Positions 6,601-14,398 are shown, counted from the first letter of the stretch. The stretch is DNA of 14,453 bases from an uncultured Verrucomicrobiota bacterium (GCA_947305825.1 CAMZET010000009.1:1-14453), one strand, 5' to 3'. Notes: generated by a model not told the origin, from the letters alone. Program-made: numbers and translations.

Positions 6601-9600
6601 TTACTTCGCCTCGCCGCCGGTGCGCCTGACGATTATGGCGCGGTTGGCGCGCGAGGAGCCGATGCGCGACCAGTCGCGCAGGAGCGCCGCGTAGTCGGCC
6701 GCGAGGAAGGCGTATTCGCGTTTGGCACGAGTGCGCGTGAGCGTCACTTTCAGCCGCCCGTCCTCCGTCTTGCCGGTCTCGACCGTGTAGCGGAACCAGG
6801 GCGCGAGTGTCGCAGGATCGTGGAACTCGTATCCGGAAGGCAGGTGCTCGACCATGTCGTAGCCCTTCGGGAACACGACTTCGACCACTGTTTCGTCGCG
6901 GTCGGCGGCCTCGACGCCAATCGGGTTTTCGCGGCGCGAGCCGGAGAGCGGGAAGAGCTGCTGGTAGAATTCCGGCACCGCCACCGTGACGAGGTCGCCG
7001 GAGAACGTCGCCCAGTCCGGCGCGTACGCGCTGAAGGAGAGCTTCGCCGGGTAGCCTTGCGTGTCGGTGGCGAGCTCGCGCGTCGCCGTGGCGGCCTGCG
7101 AAATCTTGCCCAGGCGCTCCTGGTAGTGGCGCTGGCGGTCTTCCGGCAGCATCTCCTCGTACCTCTTGCGGAACGCGGCGACTTCCGGCCCGTAGTGTTC
7201 TTCGCTCACGTCAAAGTCCGCCGCGCCGTCGTCGCGTATCGTCATCGTGGTGCGTATCGCGAAGCGCGACTCGAACTCCGGCGAGGAAGGCTCGACTACG
7301 CCGAACGAGGCGTCGCGCGGATCGAGGAAATGCGAATGCGCGTAGCCTGTCGCGCCGAGCGGGGCGTATTCGTTTTCCGTGCCGAGATACGTGGTGCGCG
7401 TCTTGCCGAAGAACCAGAAGAAGCCGCCGACGCGCTCGCGCACGCGGCAGAGCGGCAACGCGAACGCCCGCACGTTCGGCATCTCGCCCATGTCGCGCTT
7501 GCGCAGCTCTTCCGGCGTCGCGGCATCGGTGGACGCGAAAACTATGTCGGCGCAGTATCCGGCTCCGCGCAGAAGCGAGCAGAGCGTGCGGATGTAGTCG
7601 AGCCGCGAGGCGTAGCGCTCGGCGAGCACCGTCTCGACGTCCGTCCGCTGCGCCGCGAGCGGCACTTCGTAGAGCGACGGGCCCGCGACGCGCACGTTCT
7701 TCGCCATCCAGTCGCGTATCGACTTCACGTCCGCGCCCCACGGGGCGTCTTTGCGACTGTAGGCTTCCACGTCCGCCGCCTCGCGCAGCGCCTTCGCCGC
7801 CACCTTGAAATCGTTGGACGAGACGGTCCACCTGTCGCGCCAGAGTTCCGGCTCGGCGGTCATGGGTTCGGTCGGGATGACTGGCGCGTATTCGCGGCGG
7901 CGTTCTTCGCCGTTGAGGCTCACGACTATCTCATCGGCGGGTTCGGTGGAATCGAACGCCCACGAGCCGTAGAACGCGGCGGGCGCGTTAGTCACGGTAG
8001 TCGCCACCTGGTAGGTGATGACGCTGCCGACTTCGACGCCGGGGAGGTTGACGACGAGTTCGCGCGTCGCCGGGTAGCGTGGCGCCGAAGCCGCCCACGC
8101 GCAGTCGAATTCGTTCATCTCGCGCTCGCTCAGCGCCGTCACCTTGCCGTCGCGGTTCGACACCACCGCCGACACTATCTCCACGTCCTTCCACGTCGGA
8201 TTGTACTGGAACGTGAGCTCGGAATACTTCTTCTTGCCGTCGTACGTCAGAATCTGGCGCGAGACGGTGTTCGTCACGACCCAGTCGAACGCGGAGGAAG
8301 TCCAGACGTCCTCGCGGCTGGAGAGCGTGCGGACGTTGGCGCCGGAGAGGCGGCGGCGGGCGAACATCGGGCGTTCGCGCTCGGCCGCTTCCGCTTCTTT
8401 CATGCGTTCGCGAACCTGCCGGTACGCCTCCGGCGACATCTCGACGGCATTTACGGCGGCGCGACGCTCTATCGTCAGCACTTCGCCGTCTTCGGACACG
8501 CTCGCGTGGCGGTAGTATTCGTAGTCGCCCTTCAGGTCGTAGTCGCCCGGCAGCGACACCACGCGACCTACCGCGTCGCCCAGCTTCACTTTCAGGCGCT
8601 CCTCGACCATCGCGGTCGAGTCTATCACGAGGGGATATTTGCGGCTCTCGAGCGACGTCTTGCCGTCGAGAATCCAGTTGGCCGTGCCGATGGCGCGCGA
8701 GAGGAGCGGCGGCATCAGCTCGATGCACGTTGTGCCGTCCACGACAGCCTCCGGCAGGCGCGCGGAGAGGCGCACTTCCAGCGGCTTGGAGGTGTCCTGC
8801 AGGTTCTCGGGCGCGACTTCGAAATCGAGTATCTCGGCGCCGGGCGCAATCATGGCGACGATGCGCTCGAAGAGCTTGCGCTGCGCCTCTTTCTTGCGGC
8901 GCAGCATCGTCTGGCGGTACACGTTGTCGTTTATCCCGCCGAACGCCATCTTGCTCTCGAGCACCATCGAGCCGTCGCGGGCGAGCGTCGCCTCGCTCTC
9001 GATGGAGACTGCGTTCTCGCGCGCGCCGGGAACGGGCGAGGTGCGGAGCGTCTCGCCGTCGGGACGAGCCACGAGATACGAGCGGTCGCTCAAGTACGCC
9101 GGCATCAGGTCGCGGCTGGATTCGTCGGTCGGGTCGAGGAGGATGTATTTCTCGGGCGAGCCTTCCGGAGCGACGACGCTCGCGACGGCGTGGTTGAAAT
9201 AGGGCGAGGGGATTTCAGGGTCCATCTTCGCGCCGGCGTGAATCAAGACCGGATACGCCTCGAAGCCGGCGATGCGCAACATGACGACAAGCAAGGCCGC
9301 CTTGTCGCGGCAGACGCCGTAGCGGTTGTCGAAGGTAATATCGACGTCGTGCGGCGAGTAGCCGGGCGAGGCATCTTCCATCGTGAGCCCCATGTAGCGC
9401 ACTTCCTGCGCGACCCACTTGTATATTGCGCGCAGGAGGGCCATGCGGTCGCCGCCGCGCGCCTCCACGTCGGCACCAATCTCCATCACCTTGTTCGTGA
9501 TGGCCGCGTTCGTCTTCTCCAGGTGCGGCACCGAAATGTCCCAGTACCAGCGCGAAATCTCCTCCCAGTTTTCGGCGGTGGAGACGCGCAGGTTCTGCAC

Positions 9601-10305
9601 TTGCGTGTAGGTCGGCGGCATGTCCGGCTCCTCGAACATCTGCGCGGAGTCCTTCGACACCCAAACCATCTGCAAGCGTCCGTCGGGAAGCTCCTTCTCG
9701 CTGTATTCGACGTTGCCGAGCCCGTGGCGCACGGCGACCTTCTTCAGCGGACGCTCTCGCGGGCACGTGATGCGTATTTCCTGGCGCAGTATCGGGCACT
9801 GCCACTCCAGCACGGAAAGCGTAGACCACTGGTCTTTGATGCGCGACGTGAACACCTCAATGCGCGTCTGGTACGTGATTATGTCGCCGACCTTGACGCC
9901 CGGTATCGTGCAGACGAGCTTGCGGTGCATCGGGTCGTAAATGTTTTCGGAGGCGGACGAGTTGTCGGTCGAGTCTTTCGTGGTCGCGGCGACGTCCACT
10001 TCGCGCTCCACGCCGTCCGCGCCCGTGACTTTCACCCAGAGAATGGCGGCGCGGCCGTAGCGCGAGGAATAGCGCAGCACGAGTTCGCTTTCTTCGCGGC
10101 GCCCTTTCTCGGTGAGGACCTTGATGGCCTGGGTGCCGATCGTCACGTAAGTGCCGTCGGCATTGTAGACGGTATCTTCGAGGCCGTCGAGCATAACGAC
10201 GTCGGCGTCTGGGTATTTTTCGAGGGTGACGTCTTCGTAAGCGGCGAAGAGCGGGGCGGCGGCGAGGGCCGCGACAAGCGTGCAGATGCGTATTTTGTTG
10301 GTCAT
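6601..10305 (-). CDS. Secreted tandem DUF3857-transglutaminase-like protein, second half catalytically degenerate
   Basis: This 1234-residue protein begins with a signal peptide (residues 1-21 or 22, ending APLFA-A) and is predicted periplasmic. It contains two similar halves. Half one has DUF3857 (about 50-250, with IPGVKVGDIITY at 134-145), then a transglutaminase core with an intact triad: Cys332 in RYGVCRDKA, His372 in FNHAV, Asp391 in LLDPT. Half two repeats DUF3857 (LPGVEVGSVITY, 754-765) and a transglutaminase-like fold. There the aligned positions are Arg901, Arg946 and Gly984, so all three catalytic residues are lost. Single DUF3857-transglutaminase proteins are typically about half this size. 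The start at 10305 is chosen because it gives the signal peptide and has AAGGA 7 bases upstream; the frame stays open further upstream into hisA. It lies 14 bases after hisA and directly before the BatD-like gene. Substrate is unknown. Confidence 0.85.
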   Translation of the reverse strand: MTNKIRICTLVAALAAAPLFAAYEDVTLEKYPDADVVMLDGLEDTVYNADGTYVTIGTQAIKVLTEKGRREESELVLRYSSRYGRAAILWVKVTGADGVEREVDVAATTKDSTDNSSASENIYDPMHRKLVCTIPGVKVGDIITYQTRIEVFTSRIKDQWSTLSVLEWQCPILRQEIRITCPRERPLKKVAVRHGLGNVEYSEKELPDGRLQMVWVSKDSAQMFEEPDMPPTYTQVQNLRVSTAENWEEISRWYWDISVPHLEKTNAAITNKVMEIGADVEARGGDRMALLRAIYKWVAQEVRYMGLTMEDASPGYSPHDVDITFDNRYGVCRDKAALLVVMLRIAGFEAYPVLIHAGAKMDPEIPSPYFNHAVASVVAPEGSPEKYILLDPTDESSRDLMPAYLSDRSYLVARPDGETLRTSPVPGARENAVSIESEATLARDGSMVLESKMAFGGINDNVYRQTMLRRKKEAQRKLFERIVAMIAPGAEILDFEVAPENLQDTSKPLEVRLSARLPEAVVDGTTCIELMPPLLSRAIGTANWILDGKTSLESRKYPLVIDSTAMVEERLKVKLGDAVGRVVSLPGDYDLKGDYEYYRHASVSEDGEVLTIERRAAVNAVEMSPEAYRQVRERMKEAEAAERERPMFARRRLSGANVRTLSSREDVWTSSAFDWVVTNTVSRQILTYDGKKKYSELTFQYNPTWKDVEIVSAVVSNRDGKVTALSEREMNEFDCAWAASAPRYPATRELVVNLPGVEVGSVITYQVATTVTNAPAAFYGSWAFDSTEPADEIVVSLNGEERRREYAPVIPTEPMTAEPELWRDRWTVSSNDFKVAAKALREAADVEAYSRKDAPWGADVKSIRDWMAKNVRVAGPSLYEVPLAAQRTDVETVLAERYASRLDYIRTLCSLLRGAGYCADIVFASTDAATPEELRKRDMGEMPNVRAFALPLCRVRERVGGFFWFFGKTRTTYLGTENEYAPLGATGYAHSHFLDPRDASFGVVEPSSPEFESRFAIRTTMTIRDDGAADFDVSEEHYGPEVAAFRKRYEEMLPEDRQRHYQERLGKISQAATATRELATDTQGYPAKLSFSAYAPDWATFSGDLVTVAVPEFYQQLFPLSGSRRENPIGVEAADRDETVVEVVFPKGYDMVEHLPSGYEFHDPATLAPWFRYTVETGKTEDGRLKVTLTRTRAKREYAFLAADYAALLRDWSRIGSSRANRAIIVRRTGGEAK

Positions 10306-10312
10306 TGCAGTA

Positions 10313-10317
10313 TCCTT
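10313..10317 (-). promoter_or_regulatory. Shine-Dalgarno fixing the DUF3857 gene start
   Basis: AAGGA on the minus strand lies 7 bases before the ATG at 10305 and just past the hisA stop. This supports the start that gives a signal peptide over an upstream in-frame ATG inside hisA, which would add 62 Arg-rich residues. Confidence 0.75.
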
Positions 10318-10319
10318 GG

Positions 10320-11045
10320 TTAAATTGCGGCTACGTTCATTGCCTGGAGCGTGGTGCGGCCGTCGTATAGGGCCTTGCCGACTATTGCGGCGCGGAGGTT
10401 TGCGCGGCCGAGCGCCTTCAGGTTCTCGATGTCGTAGGGCGAAGAGACGCCGCCGGAGGCGGTGATTTGGCACGTCGGCGCGGCGTCGCAAATGGCGGCC
10501 ATCTGCGAGAGGTTGGGTCCGCCGAGCATGCCGTCCGTCGCTGTATCGGTGTAGATTATGGTGGCGACGCCGGCGCGGGCGACGGCGGTGGCGAGTTCCG
10601 TCGCCAGCACCTTGGTCGTGTGGACCCAGCCTTTCGTCTGGACGAGGCCGCCGCGCGCGTCGATGCCGACGGCAATCCTGTCGCCCCAGAGTTCTACGGC
10701 CTTGGCGAGGAAGCTCGGGTTCTCTAGCGCGGCCGAGCCGATTATGGCGCGCGCCGCGCCGGCGTCCAGCACGGCAGCCACGGCGTCCGGCGTCCTGAGC
10801 CCGCCGCCGACCTCCACGGGCCCGCCGAACGCCTCGATTATCGCCTCAATCTCAGCCATGTGGCGCGGCTCGCCGTCGAACGCGCCGTCCAGGTCGACGA
10901 CGTGCAGTTCCCTCGCGCCTTGCTCACGCCAGTCGCGCGCCTGCGCCGCCGGATCGTCGCCGTATACCGTCACGTCCTCCGCGCGCCCCTGTCGCAGACG
11001 CACGCATTTGCCGTCCTTCAGGTCTATCGCCGGGAGTATAATCAT
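10320..11045 (-). CDS. hisA: HisA, ProFAR isomerase of histidine synthesis
   Basis: This 241-residue TIM-barrel protein isomerises ProFAR to PRFAR, the fourth step of histidine synthesis. The opening MIILPAIDLKDGKCVRLRQG is classic, with catalytic Asp8; the second catalytic Asp is D129 in GIDARGG. Phosphate-binding Gly motifs are at EVGGGLRT (78-85) and ASGGVSS (196-202), and YTDTATDGMLGGPN (165-178) is also standard. The ATG at 11045 is preferred over one 32 codons upstream because homologues begin with this strand, and AAGGGGG precedes it by 4 bases. It overlaps the hisB stop as ATGA. HisH, often encoded between hisB and hisA, is absent here. Confidence 0.96.
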   Translation of the reverse strand: MIILPAIDLKDGKCVRLRQGRAEDVTVYGDDPAAQARDWREQGARELHVVDLDGAFDGEPRHMAEIEAIIEAFGGPVEVGGGLRTPDAVAAVLDAGAARAIIGSAALENPSFLAKAVELWGDRIAVGIDARGGLVQTKGWVHTTKVLATELATAVARAGVATIIYTDTATDGMLGGPNLSQMAAICDAAPTCQITASGGVSSPYDIENLKALGRANLRAAIVGKALYDGRTTLQAMNVAAI

Positions 11046-11629
11046 ATAACCCCCTTGGAAGAAGGCACGCCGCGCTCTTCGGGGTCGAGCGCCTTCGCCT
11101 GGCGCAGCGCGCGGGCGAAGCTCTTGAACAGCCCTTCGCACACGTGATGCGCCTCGTCGCCGTATATCTGGCGCAAATGGATGTTCGCGCGCGCTTCCAC
11201 GCTCACCGCCCGGAAGAACTCTTCAACCAGCTTCACCTCGAAGTCGCGCACGCTGGCGTGCTTCATCGCGCAGTCCATCACGAGGAACGGCCTGCCGCCC
11301 AGGTCGAGCGACGTCTCGCACAGCGCCTCGTCCATCGGTATCGACGCGAAGCCGTAGCGCGTTATGCCAGCGCGGTCGCCCAGCGCCCGGTTCAGCGCCT
11401 GGCCGAACACAAGCCCCACGTCCTCCACCGTGTGGTGGTAGTCCACGTCGAGGTCGCCGCGCGCCTCCACGCTCAAATCAATCGCCGCGTGCTTGCGCAG
11501 CAAATCCAGCATATGGTTGAAAAACCCTATGCCGGTGTCGCTCCCGCCAGCGCCCGTGCCGTCCAGCTCCAGCCGCACGCGCACCCGCGTCTCTTTAGTC
11601 GCCCGCTCTATTTCTGCTTCTCTTGACAT
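11042..11629 (-). CDS. hisB: Imidazoleglycerol-phosphate dehydratase
   Basis: This 195-residue, single-domain HisB dehydrates imidazoleglycerol phosphate to imidazole acetol phosphate in histidine synthesis, working as a Mn-dependent 24-mer. Two repeated metal-binding motifs are clear: GFFNHML (35-41) with DYHHTVED (63-70), and the later HHVCEGLFKSFARAL (161-175). DEALCETSLDLGGRP (100-114) is the conserved middle block, and the C-terminus VPSSKGVI is typical. There is no fused phosphatase domain, unlike the E. coli enzyme. It is the first gene of the minus-strand row. Its own Shine-Dalgarno is weak (GAAAG), and an extended -10 promoter lies 31 bases upstream. Confidence 0.97.
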   Translation of the reverse strand: MSREAEIERATKETRVRVRLELDGTGAGGSDTGIGFFNHMLDLLRKHAAIDLSVEARGDLDVDYHHTVEDVGLVFGQALNRALGDRAGITRYGFASIPMDEALCETSLDLGGRPFLVMDCAMKHASVRDFEVKLVEEFFRAVSVEARANIHLRQIYGDEAHHVCEGLFKSFARALRQAKALDPEERGVPSSKGVI

Positions 11630-11659
11630 ATCTTTCGCTGCCTATGTGGTATTTGATAT

Positions 11660-11671
11660 ATTTTACCATAT
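11660..11671 (-). promoter_or_regulatory. Extended -10 promoter for hisB and the long gene row
   Basis: The minus strand reads ATATGGTAAAAT, a TGG-extended -10 with TAAAAT in place of TATAAT. It differs by two bases from the 12-mer seen at three other promoters in this window. No convincing -35 is seen. Transcription would start near 11653, leaving about 24 bases of leader, too short for an attenuator. It would be the only clear promoter for the row down to aroQ. Confidence 0.55.
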
Positions 11672-11709
11672 TTCCCTCCTCGCTGCTTGACTGCGCTTCG
11701 GCCGCCGAT

Positions 11710-11739
11710 TTGACAGTCTGGGCGGCTATTTGGTATAAT
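11710..11739 (+). promoter_or_regulatory. Strong consensus sigma-70 promoter for aspS
   Basis: A perfect TTGACA (11710-11715) is followed after 18 bases by a perfect TATAAT (11734-11739), itself extended by TGG. The predicted start is near 11746, giving a leader of about 40 bases to the aspS ATG. This is the best promoter in the window and fits a highly expressed tRNA synthetase gene. It diverges from the hisB promoter. Confidence 0.88.
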
Positions 11740-11785
11740 GTTTCATCTTTCCCATATACAGGGTTATATACGGAGCGAAACAACA

Positions 11786-13585
11786 ATGCACCCATACAGG
11801 ACTCATACGTGCAGCGAGCTGCGCGCCTCGGACGCCGGCAAGACGGTACGCCTTTCCGGCTGGATGTTCCGTCTGCGCGACCACGGCGGCATCCTTTTCG
11901 TCGATTTGCGCGACCACTACGGCCTTACGCAGATAGTCGTCCATCCCAGCCGGCCGTTCTTCGGCCTGGTCGAGAAAGCGCATCTGGAGAGCGTCATCAC
12001 GGTGACGGGCGAGGTGAAGCTGCGCACGCCAGACACCATCAACCCCGACCTCGCCACCGGCGAAATCGAAATCGAGGCCAACGAGCTCGTGATGGAGGGA
12101 GCCTCCGCCGTCACGCCCATCTACGTGCCGGACGAAAAGGCCGACGAGAGCGAGGACGTGCGCCTGAAGCACCGCTACCTCGACCTCCGCCGCGAGAAGC
12201 TCCACAACAACATAATCCTGCGCTCGAACGTGATACGCTTCCTGCGCGAGCAGATGTGGGCGAAGGGGTTCAACGAGTTCCAGACGCCGATTCTGACGGC
12301 TTCGTCGCCGGAAGGCGCACGCGACTACCTGGTGCCGAGCCGCATCCACCGCGGCCAGTTCTACGCGCTGCCGCAGGCCCCGCAGATGTTCAAGCAGCTG
12401 CTGATGGTCTCGGGTTTCGACAAGTATTTCCAGATTGCGCCGTGCTTCCGCGACGAGGCCGCGCGCGCCGACCGCAGCCCGGGCGAATTCTACCAGCTCG
12501 ACATCGAGATGAGCTACGCGACGCAGGACGAGATTTTCGCCGTCGTCGAGGACGTGGTGGGCAAGACGTTCGCAAAGTTCTCGACGTGGGAGTGCACACC
12601 GGCGCCGTGGCCGCGCATCAAGTACCGCGACGCCATGATGGTCTACGGCAGCGACAAGCCCGACCTGCGCAACCCGCTGAAGTGGATTGACATGAGCGGC
12701 TTCTTCGCGCGCGCCTCGTTCAAGGCGTTCGCGTCGTGCGTCGAGCAGGGCGGCCTCGTCAAGGGCCTGCTCGTCAAGGGCATCGTCGGCGTCGAGACGC
12801 GCACCTGGTTCGACAAGCGCGAGCACTTCGTCAAGGAGAACGGCGGCAAGGGCCTCGGATACATCTCCTGGACGAAGGAAGGCGAGCTCAAGGGGCCTAT
12901 CGCCAAGTTCCTTTCGCCCGAGCAGCTCGAGGAGATGAAGTCCATCGCCGGCATGGAGCCCGGCGACGCGCTCTTCTTCATGGCCGCGCCAGCCGACGAA
13001 TGCCACCGCCTCTCCGGCCTCGTGCGCAACGACATCGCCGACCACATGACAAACGACATCCGCGAGAAGAACTGCTACCGCTTCTGCTGGATTGTCGACT
13101 TCCCGTTCTTCGAGAAAGACCCCGAGACCAGCAAAATCATCTTCTCGCACAACCCGTTCTCGATGCCGCAGGGCGGCCTCGAGGCGCTCAACACCAAGCC
13201 GCCGCTCGAAATCGAGGCTTACCAATACGACGTCGTGTGCAACGGCATCGAGCTTTCGTCGGGCGCGATACGCAACCACCGCATCGACATCATGGAGAAG
13301 GCGTTCGAGATAGCGGGCTACCCGAAGGACGTGGTGCAGCAGAAGTTCGGCTGCCTGTACAACGCCTTCCAGTACGGGGCTCCGCCGCACGGCGGCATCG
13401 CGCCCGGCGTCGACCGCATGGTCATGCTCCTCACCGACACGCCCAACATCCGCGAGGTAATCGCGTTCCCGATGAACCAGAAGGCGCAGGATTTGATGAT
13501 GAACGCGCCGAATTTCGTGACGGAGCAGCAGCTTCGCGAGCTGCACATCAAGATACGCGGCACGGGCGCTGCGGCGGCCGAATAG
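11786..13585 (+). CDS. aspS: Aspartyl-tRNA synthetase, apparently non-discriminating, alphaproteobacterial-like
   Basis: This 599-residue class II synthetase charges tRNA-Asp. It has the N-terminal OB-fold anticodon domain (about 1-105) and the catalytic core. Motif 2 lies at 221-244 ([10 protein letters not shown] onward) and motif 3 is GVDRMVMLL (541-549). The bacterial GAD insertion (about 300-415) is present. The start at 11786 gives [13 protein letters not shown], the usual terminus, with GGAG 10 bases upstream; the frame is open 16 codons further but that part is not conserved. His33 in RDHGG is the residue type linked to non-discriminating enzymes that also charge tRNA-Asn. Together with [24 protein letters not shown] and [11 protein letters not shown] it closely recalls alphaproteobacterial AspRS. 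Tandem with the flavodoxin gene 9 bases downstream. Confidence 0.96.
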   Translation: MHPYRTHTCSELRASDAGKTVRLSGWMFRLRDHGGILFVDLRDHYGLTQIVVHPSRPFFGLVEKAHLESVITVTGEVKLRTPDTINPDLATGEIEIEANELVMEGASAVTPIYVPDEKADESEDVRLKHRYLDLRREKLHNNIILRSNVIRFLREQMWAKGFNEFQTPILTASSPEGARDYLVPSRIHRGQFYALPQAPQMFKQLLMVSGFDKYFQIAPCFRDEAARADRSPGEFYQLDIEMSYATQDEIFAVVEDVVGKTFAKFSTWECTPAPWPRIKYRDAMMVYGSDKPDLRNPLKWIDMSGFFARASFKAFASCVEQGGLVKGLLVKGIVGVETRTWFDKREHFVKENGGKGLGYISWTKEGELKGPIAKFLSPEQLEEMKSIAGMEPGDALFFMAAPADECHRLSGLVRNDIADHMTNDIREKNCYRFCWIVDFPFFEKDPETSKIIFSHNPFSMPQGGLEALNTKPPLEIEAYQYDVVCNGIELSSGAIRNHRIDIMEKAFEIAGYPKDVVQQKFGCLYNAFQYGAPPHGGIAPGVDRMVMLLTDTPNIREVIAFPMNQKAQDLMMNAPNFVTEQQLRELHIKIRGTGAAAAE

Positions 13586-13594
13586 AGCGCCGCC

Positions 13595-14227
13595 ATGCGC
13601 ACCGCTGTCATAGTCGCCTGCATTCTGGCGGCCGCGCTTGCTTGCGCGGTCGCCGGATGCAGGCTCTTTTCCAGGCGTTCGACCGAGGCGAGCGTGGCGC
13701 TCTCGGCCAGGCCCGCCGGCAGAATCGCAATCGTCTACTTCTCGCAGTCGCAGGTGCGGAACACGGCGCTCGTCGCCAAGTGGATACAGAAGCACGTCGG
13801 CGGCGACCTCGTGGAGATAGAAAGGGCGGAACCCTATCCGGAACCCTACGGCGCGACGCTCAAGGCGGCCAACGCCGAACTCGCCTCGGGCGCCCTGCCC
13901 GCAATCAAGCCGCTGCCGCCGCTCGACGGCTACGACATCGTCTTTCTCGGCTCGCCCATATGGTACGGCACGTACGCCGCTCCCCTGGCCGCGTTCCTCG
14001 CATCCTCGCCGCTCGACGGGAAGACCGTAGCCCCCTTCTGCACGCACGGCGGCGGCGGTCCCGCGCTCTTCTTCGCCGACGTCGCAAAGGCCTGCCCGAA
14101 CGCCAAAATCCTCGACGGCCTCGCCGTCAGGGGCTCCAACCAAATCGAACGCCGCCTCGGCCTCGGCGTCTCCTCGCACCACACCGAAGACGCCGTGGTC
14201 GAATGGCTCAATAAAATCTTCCCCTGA
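13595..14227 (+). CDS. Exported flavodoxin-like lipoprotein
   Basis: This 210-residue protein has a lipoprotein-type signal (hydrophobic 4-18, lipobox VAGC at 19-22) followed by a flavodoxin-like domain from about residue 42. IAIVYFSQSQVRNTALVA (44-61) resembles the phosphate-binding loop of the FMN site. DIVFLGSPIWYGTYAAPLAAFL (114-135) is the conserved flavodoxin_4/NADPH-dehydrogenase-like core, and PFCTHGGGG (147-155) is the typical third loop. It probably binds FMN outside the cytoplasm, anchored to a membrane; the redox partner is unknown. The ribosome-binding site is weak (GAG 9 bases before the ATG), so expression may depend on coupling to aspS, whose stop is 9 bases away. A plain N-terminal membrane anchor is the alternative to a lipoprotein. 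Confidence 0.82.
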   Translation: MRTAVIVACILAAALACAVAGCRLFSRRSTEASVALSARPAGRIAIVYFSQSQVRNTALVAKWIQKHVGGDLVEIERAEPYPEPYGATLKAANAELASGALPAIKPLPPLDGYDIVFLGSPIWYGTYAAPLAAFLASSPLDGKTVAPFCTHGGGGPALFFADVAKACPNAKILDGLAVRGSNQIERRLGLGVSSHHTEDAVVEWLNKIFP

Positions 14228-14350
14228 ACCGGCGACTGCCAACGCGCCTTCCGATGCCGCCGCTGCGGCGCGTGCTGCCGCATAAAGAACGGCATAGTCC
14301 GCGTCTCCGACGGCGAAATCCCCGCATCGCCGCCTCCCCCCTACCCCTAG
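14228..14350 (+). pseudogene. Remnant of a YkgJ-type cysteine-cluster protein
   Basis: Translated in the same frame as the flavodoxin gene but after its TGA, this stretch reads FRCRRCGACCR (14249-14281) followed by GIVRVSDGEI (14291-14320). That is very close to the N-terminal Cys cluster (CxxCxxCC) and following strand of YkgJ/UPF0153 zinc- or iron-chelating proteins. There is no start codon between the flavodoxin stop and the cluster. The frame then degenerates into Pro codons and ends at TAG (14348-14350), inside the C-rich repeat. About 25 of the usual 100 or more residues survive, so it looks truncated at both ends. Identification rests on a short motif. Confidence 0.5.
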
Positions 14351-14398
14351 GTCCCCCCCACCCCTAGGGGTAGACCCCTCCTACCCCTAGGTCCCCCC
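14341..14398. repeat. C-rich ACCCCTAGG repeat cluster
   Basis: The 18-mer CTACCCCTAGGTCCCCCC occurs twice, exactly, at 14341-14358 and 14381-14398. Between them a third ACCCCTAGG (14360-14368) forms the 12-bp palindrome ACCCCTAGGGGT (14360-14371). The minus strand therefore carries many runs of four or more G separated by short spacers, a strong G-quadruplex candidate. Neither CRISPR-like spacing nor coding content is seen. It directly abuts and ends the YkgJ remnant. Confidence 0.85.

Noticed and set aside
5989..10323. A 1444-residue open frame on the plus strand opposite the DUF3857 gene
   Set aside because: It is a shadow of the real minus-strand genes, rich in Arg, His, Val and Ala from GC-rich antisense codons. 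It shows no domain, and it spans several well-identified genes.
10306..10491. A 62-residue N-terminal extension of the DUF3857 protein
   Set aside because: The extension is Arg-rich, overlaps hisA, and would bury a clear signal peptide. The ATG at 10305 has its own Shine-Dalgarno sequence.
11738..11785. An upstream ATG adding 16 residues to AspRS
   Set aside because: It would fall at about the predicted transcription start or before it, and the added residues do not resemble the family's N-terminus.
11726..14242. An 838-residue open frame on the minus strand opposite aspS and the flavodoxin gene
   Set aside because: Both plus-strand genes are firmly identified. The antisense product has the typical GC-rich shadow composition and no recognisable motif.
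14225..14350. Readthrough or recoding of UGA joining the flavodoxin to the Cys-cluster fragment
   Set aside because: Other genes here (hisB, guaA, the VWA gene) end normally at TGA with canonical C-termini, and the extended frame soon collapses into repeat sequence. No recoding signal is seen.
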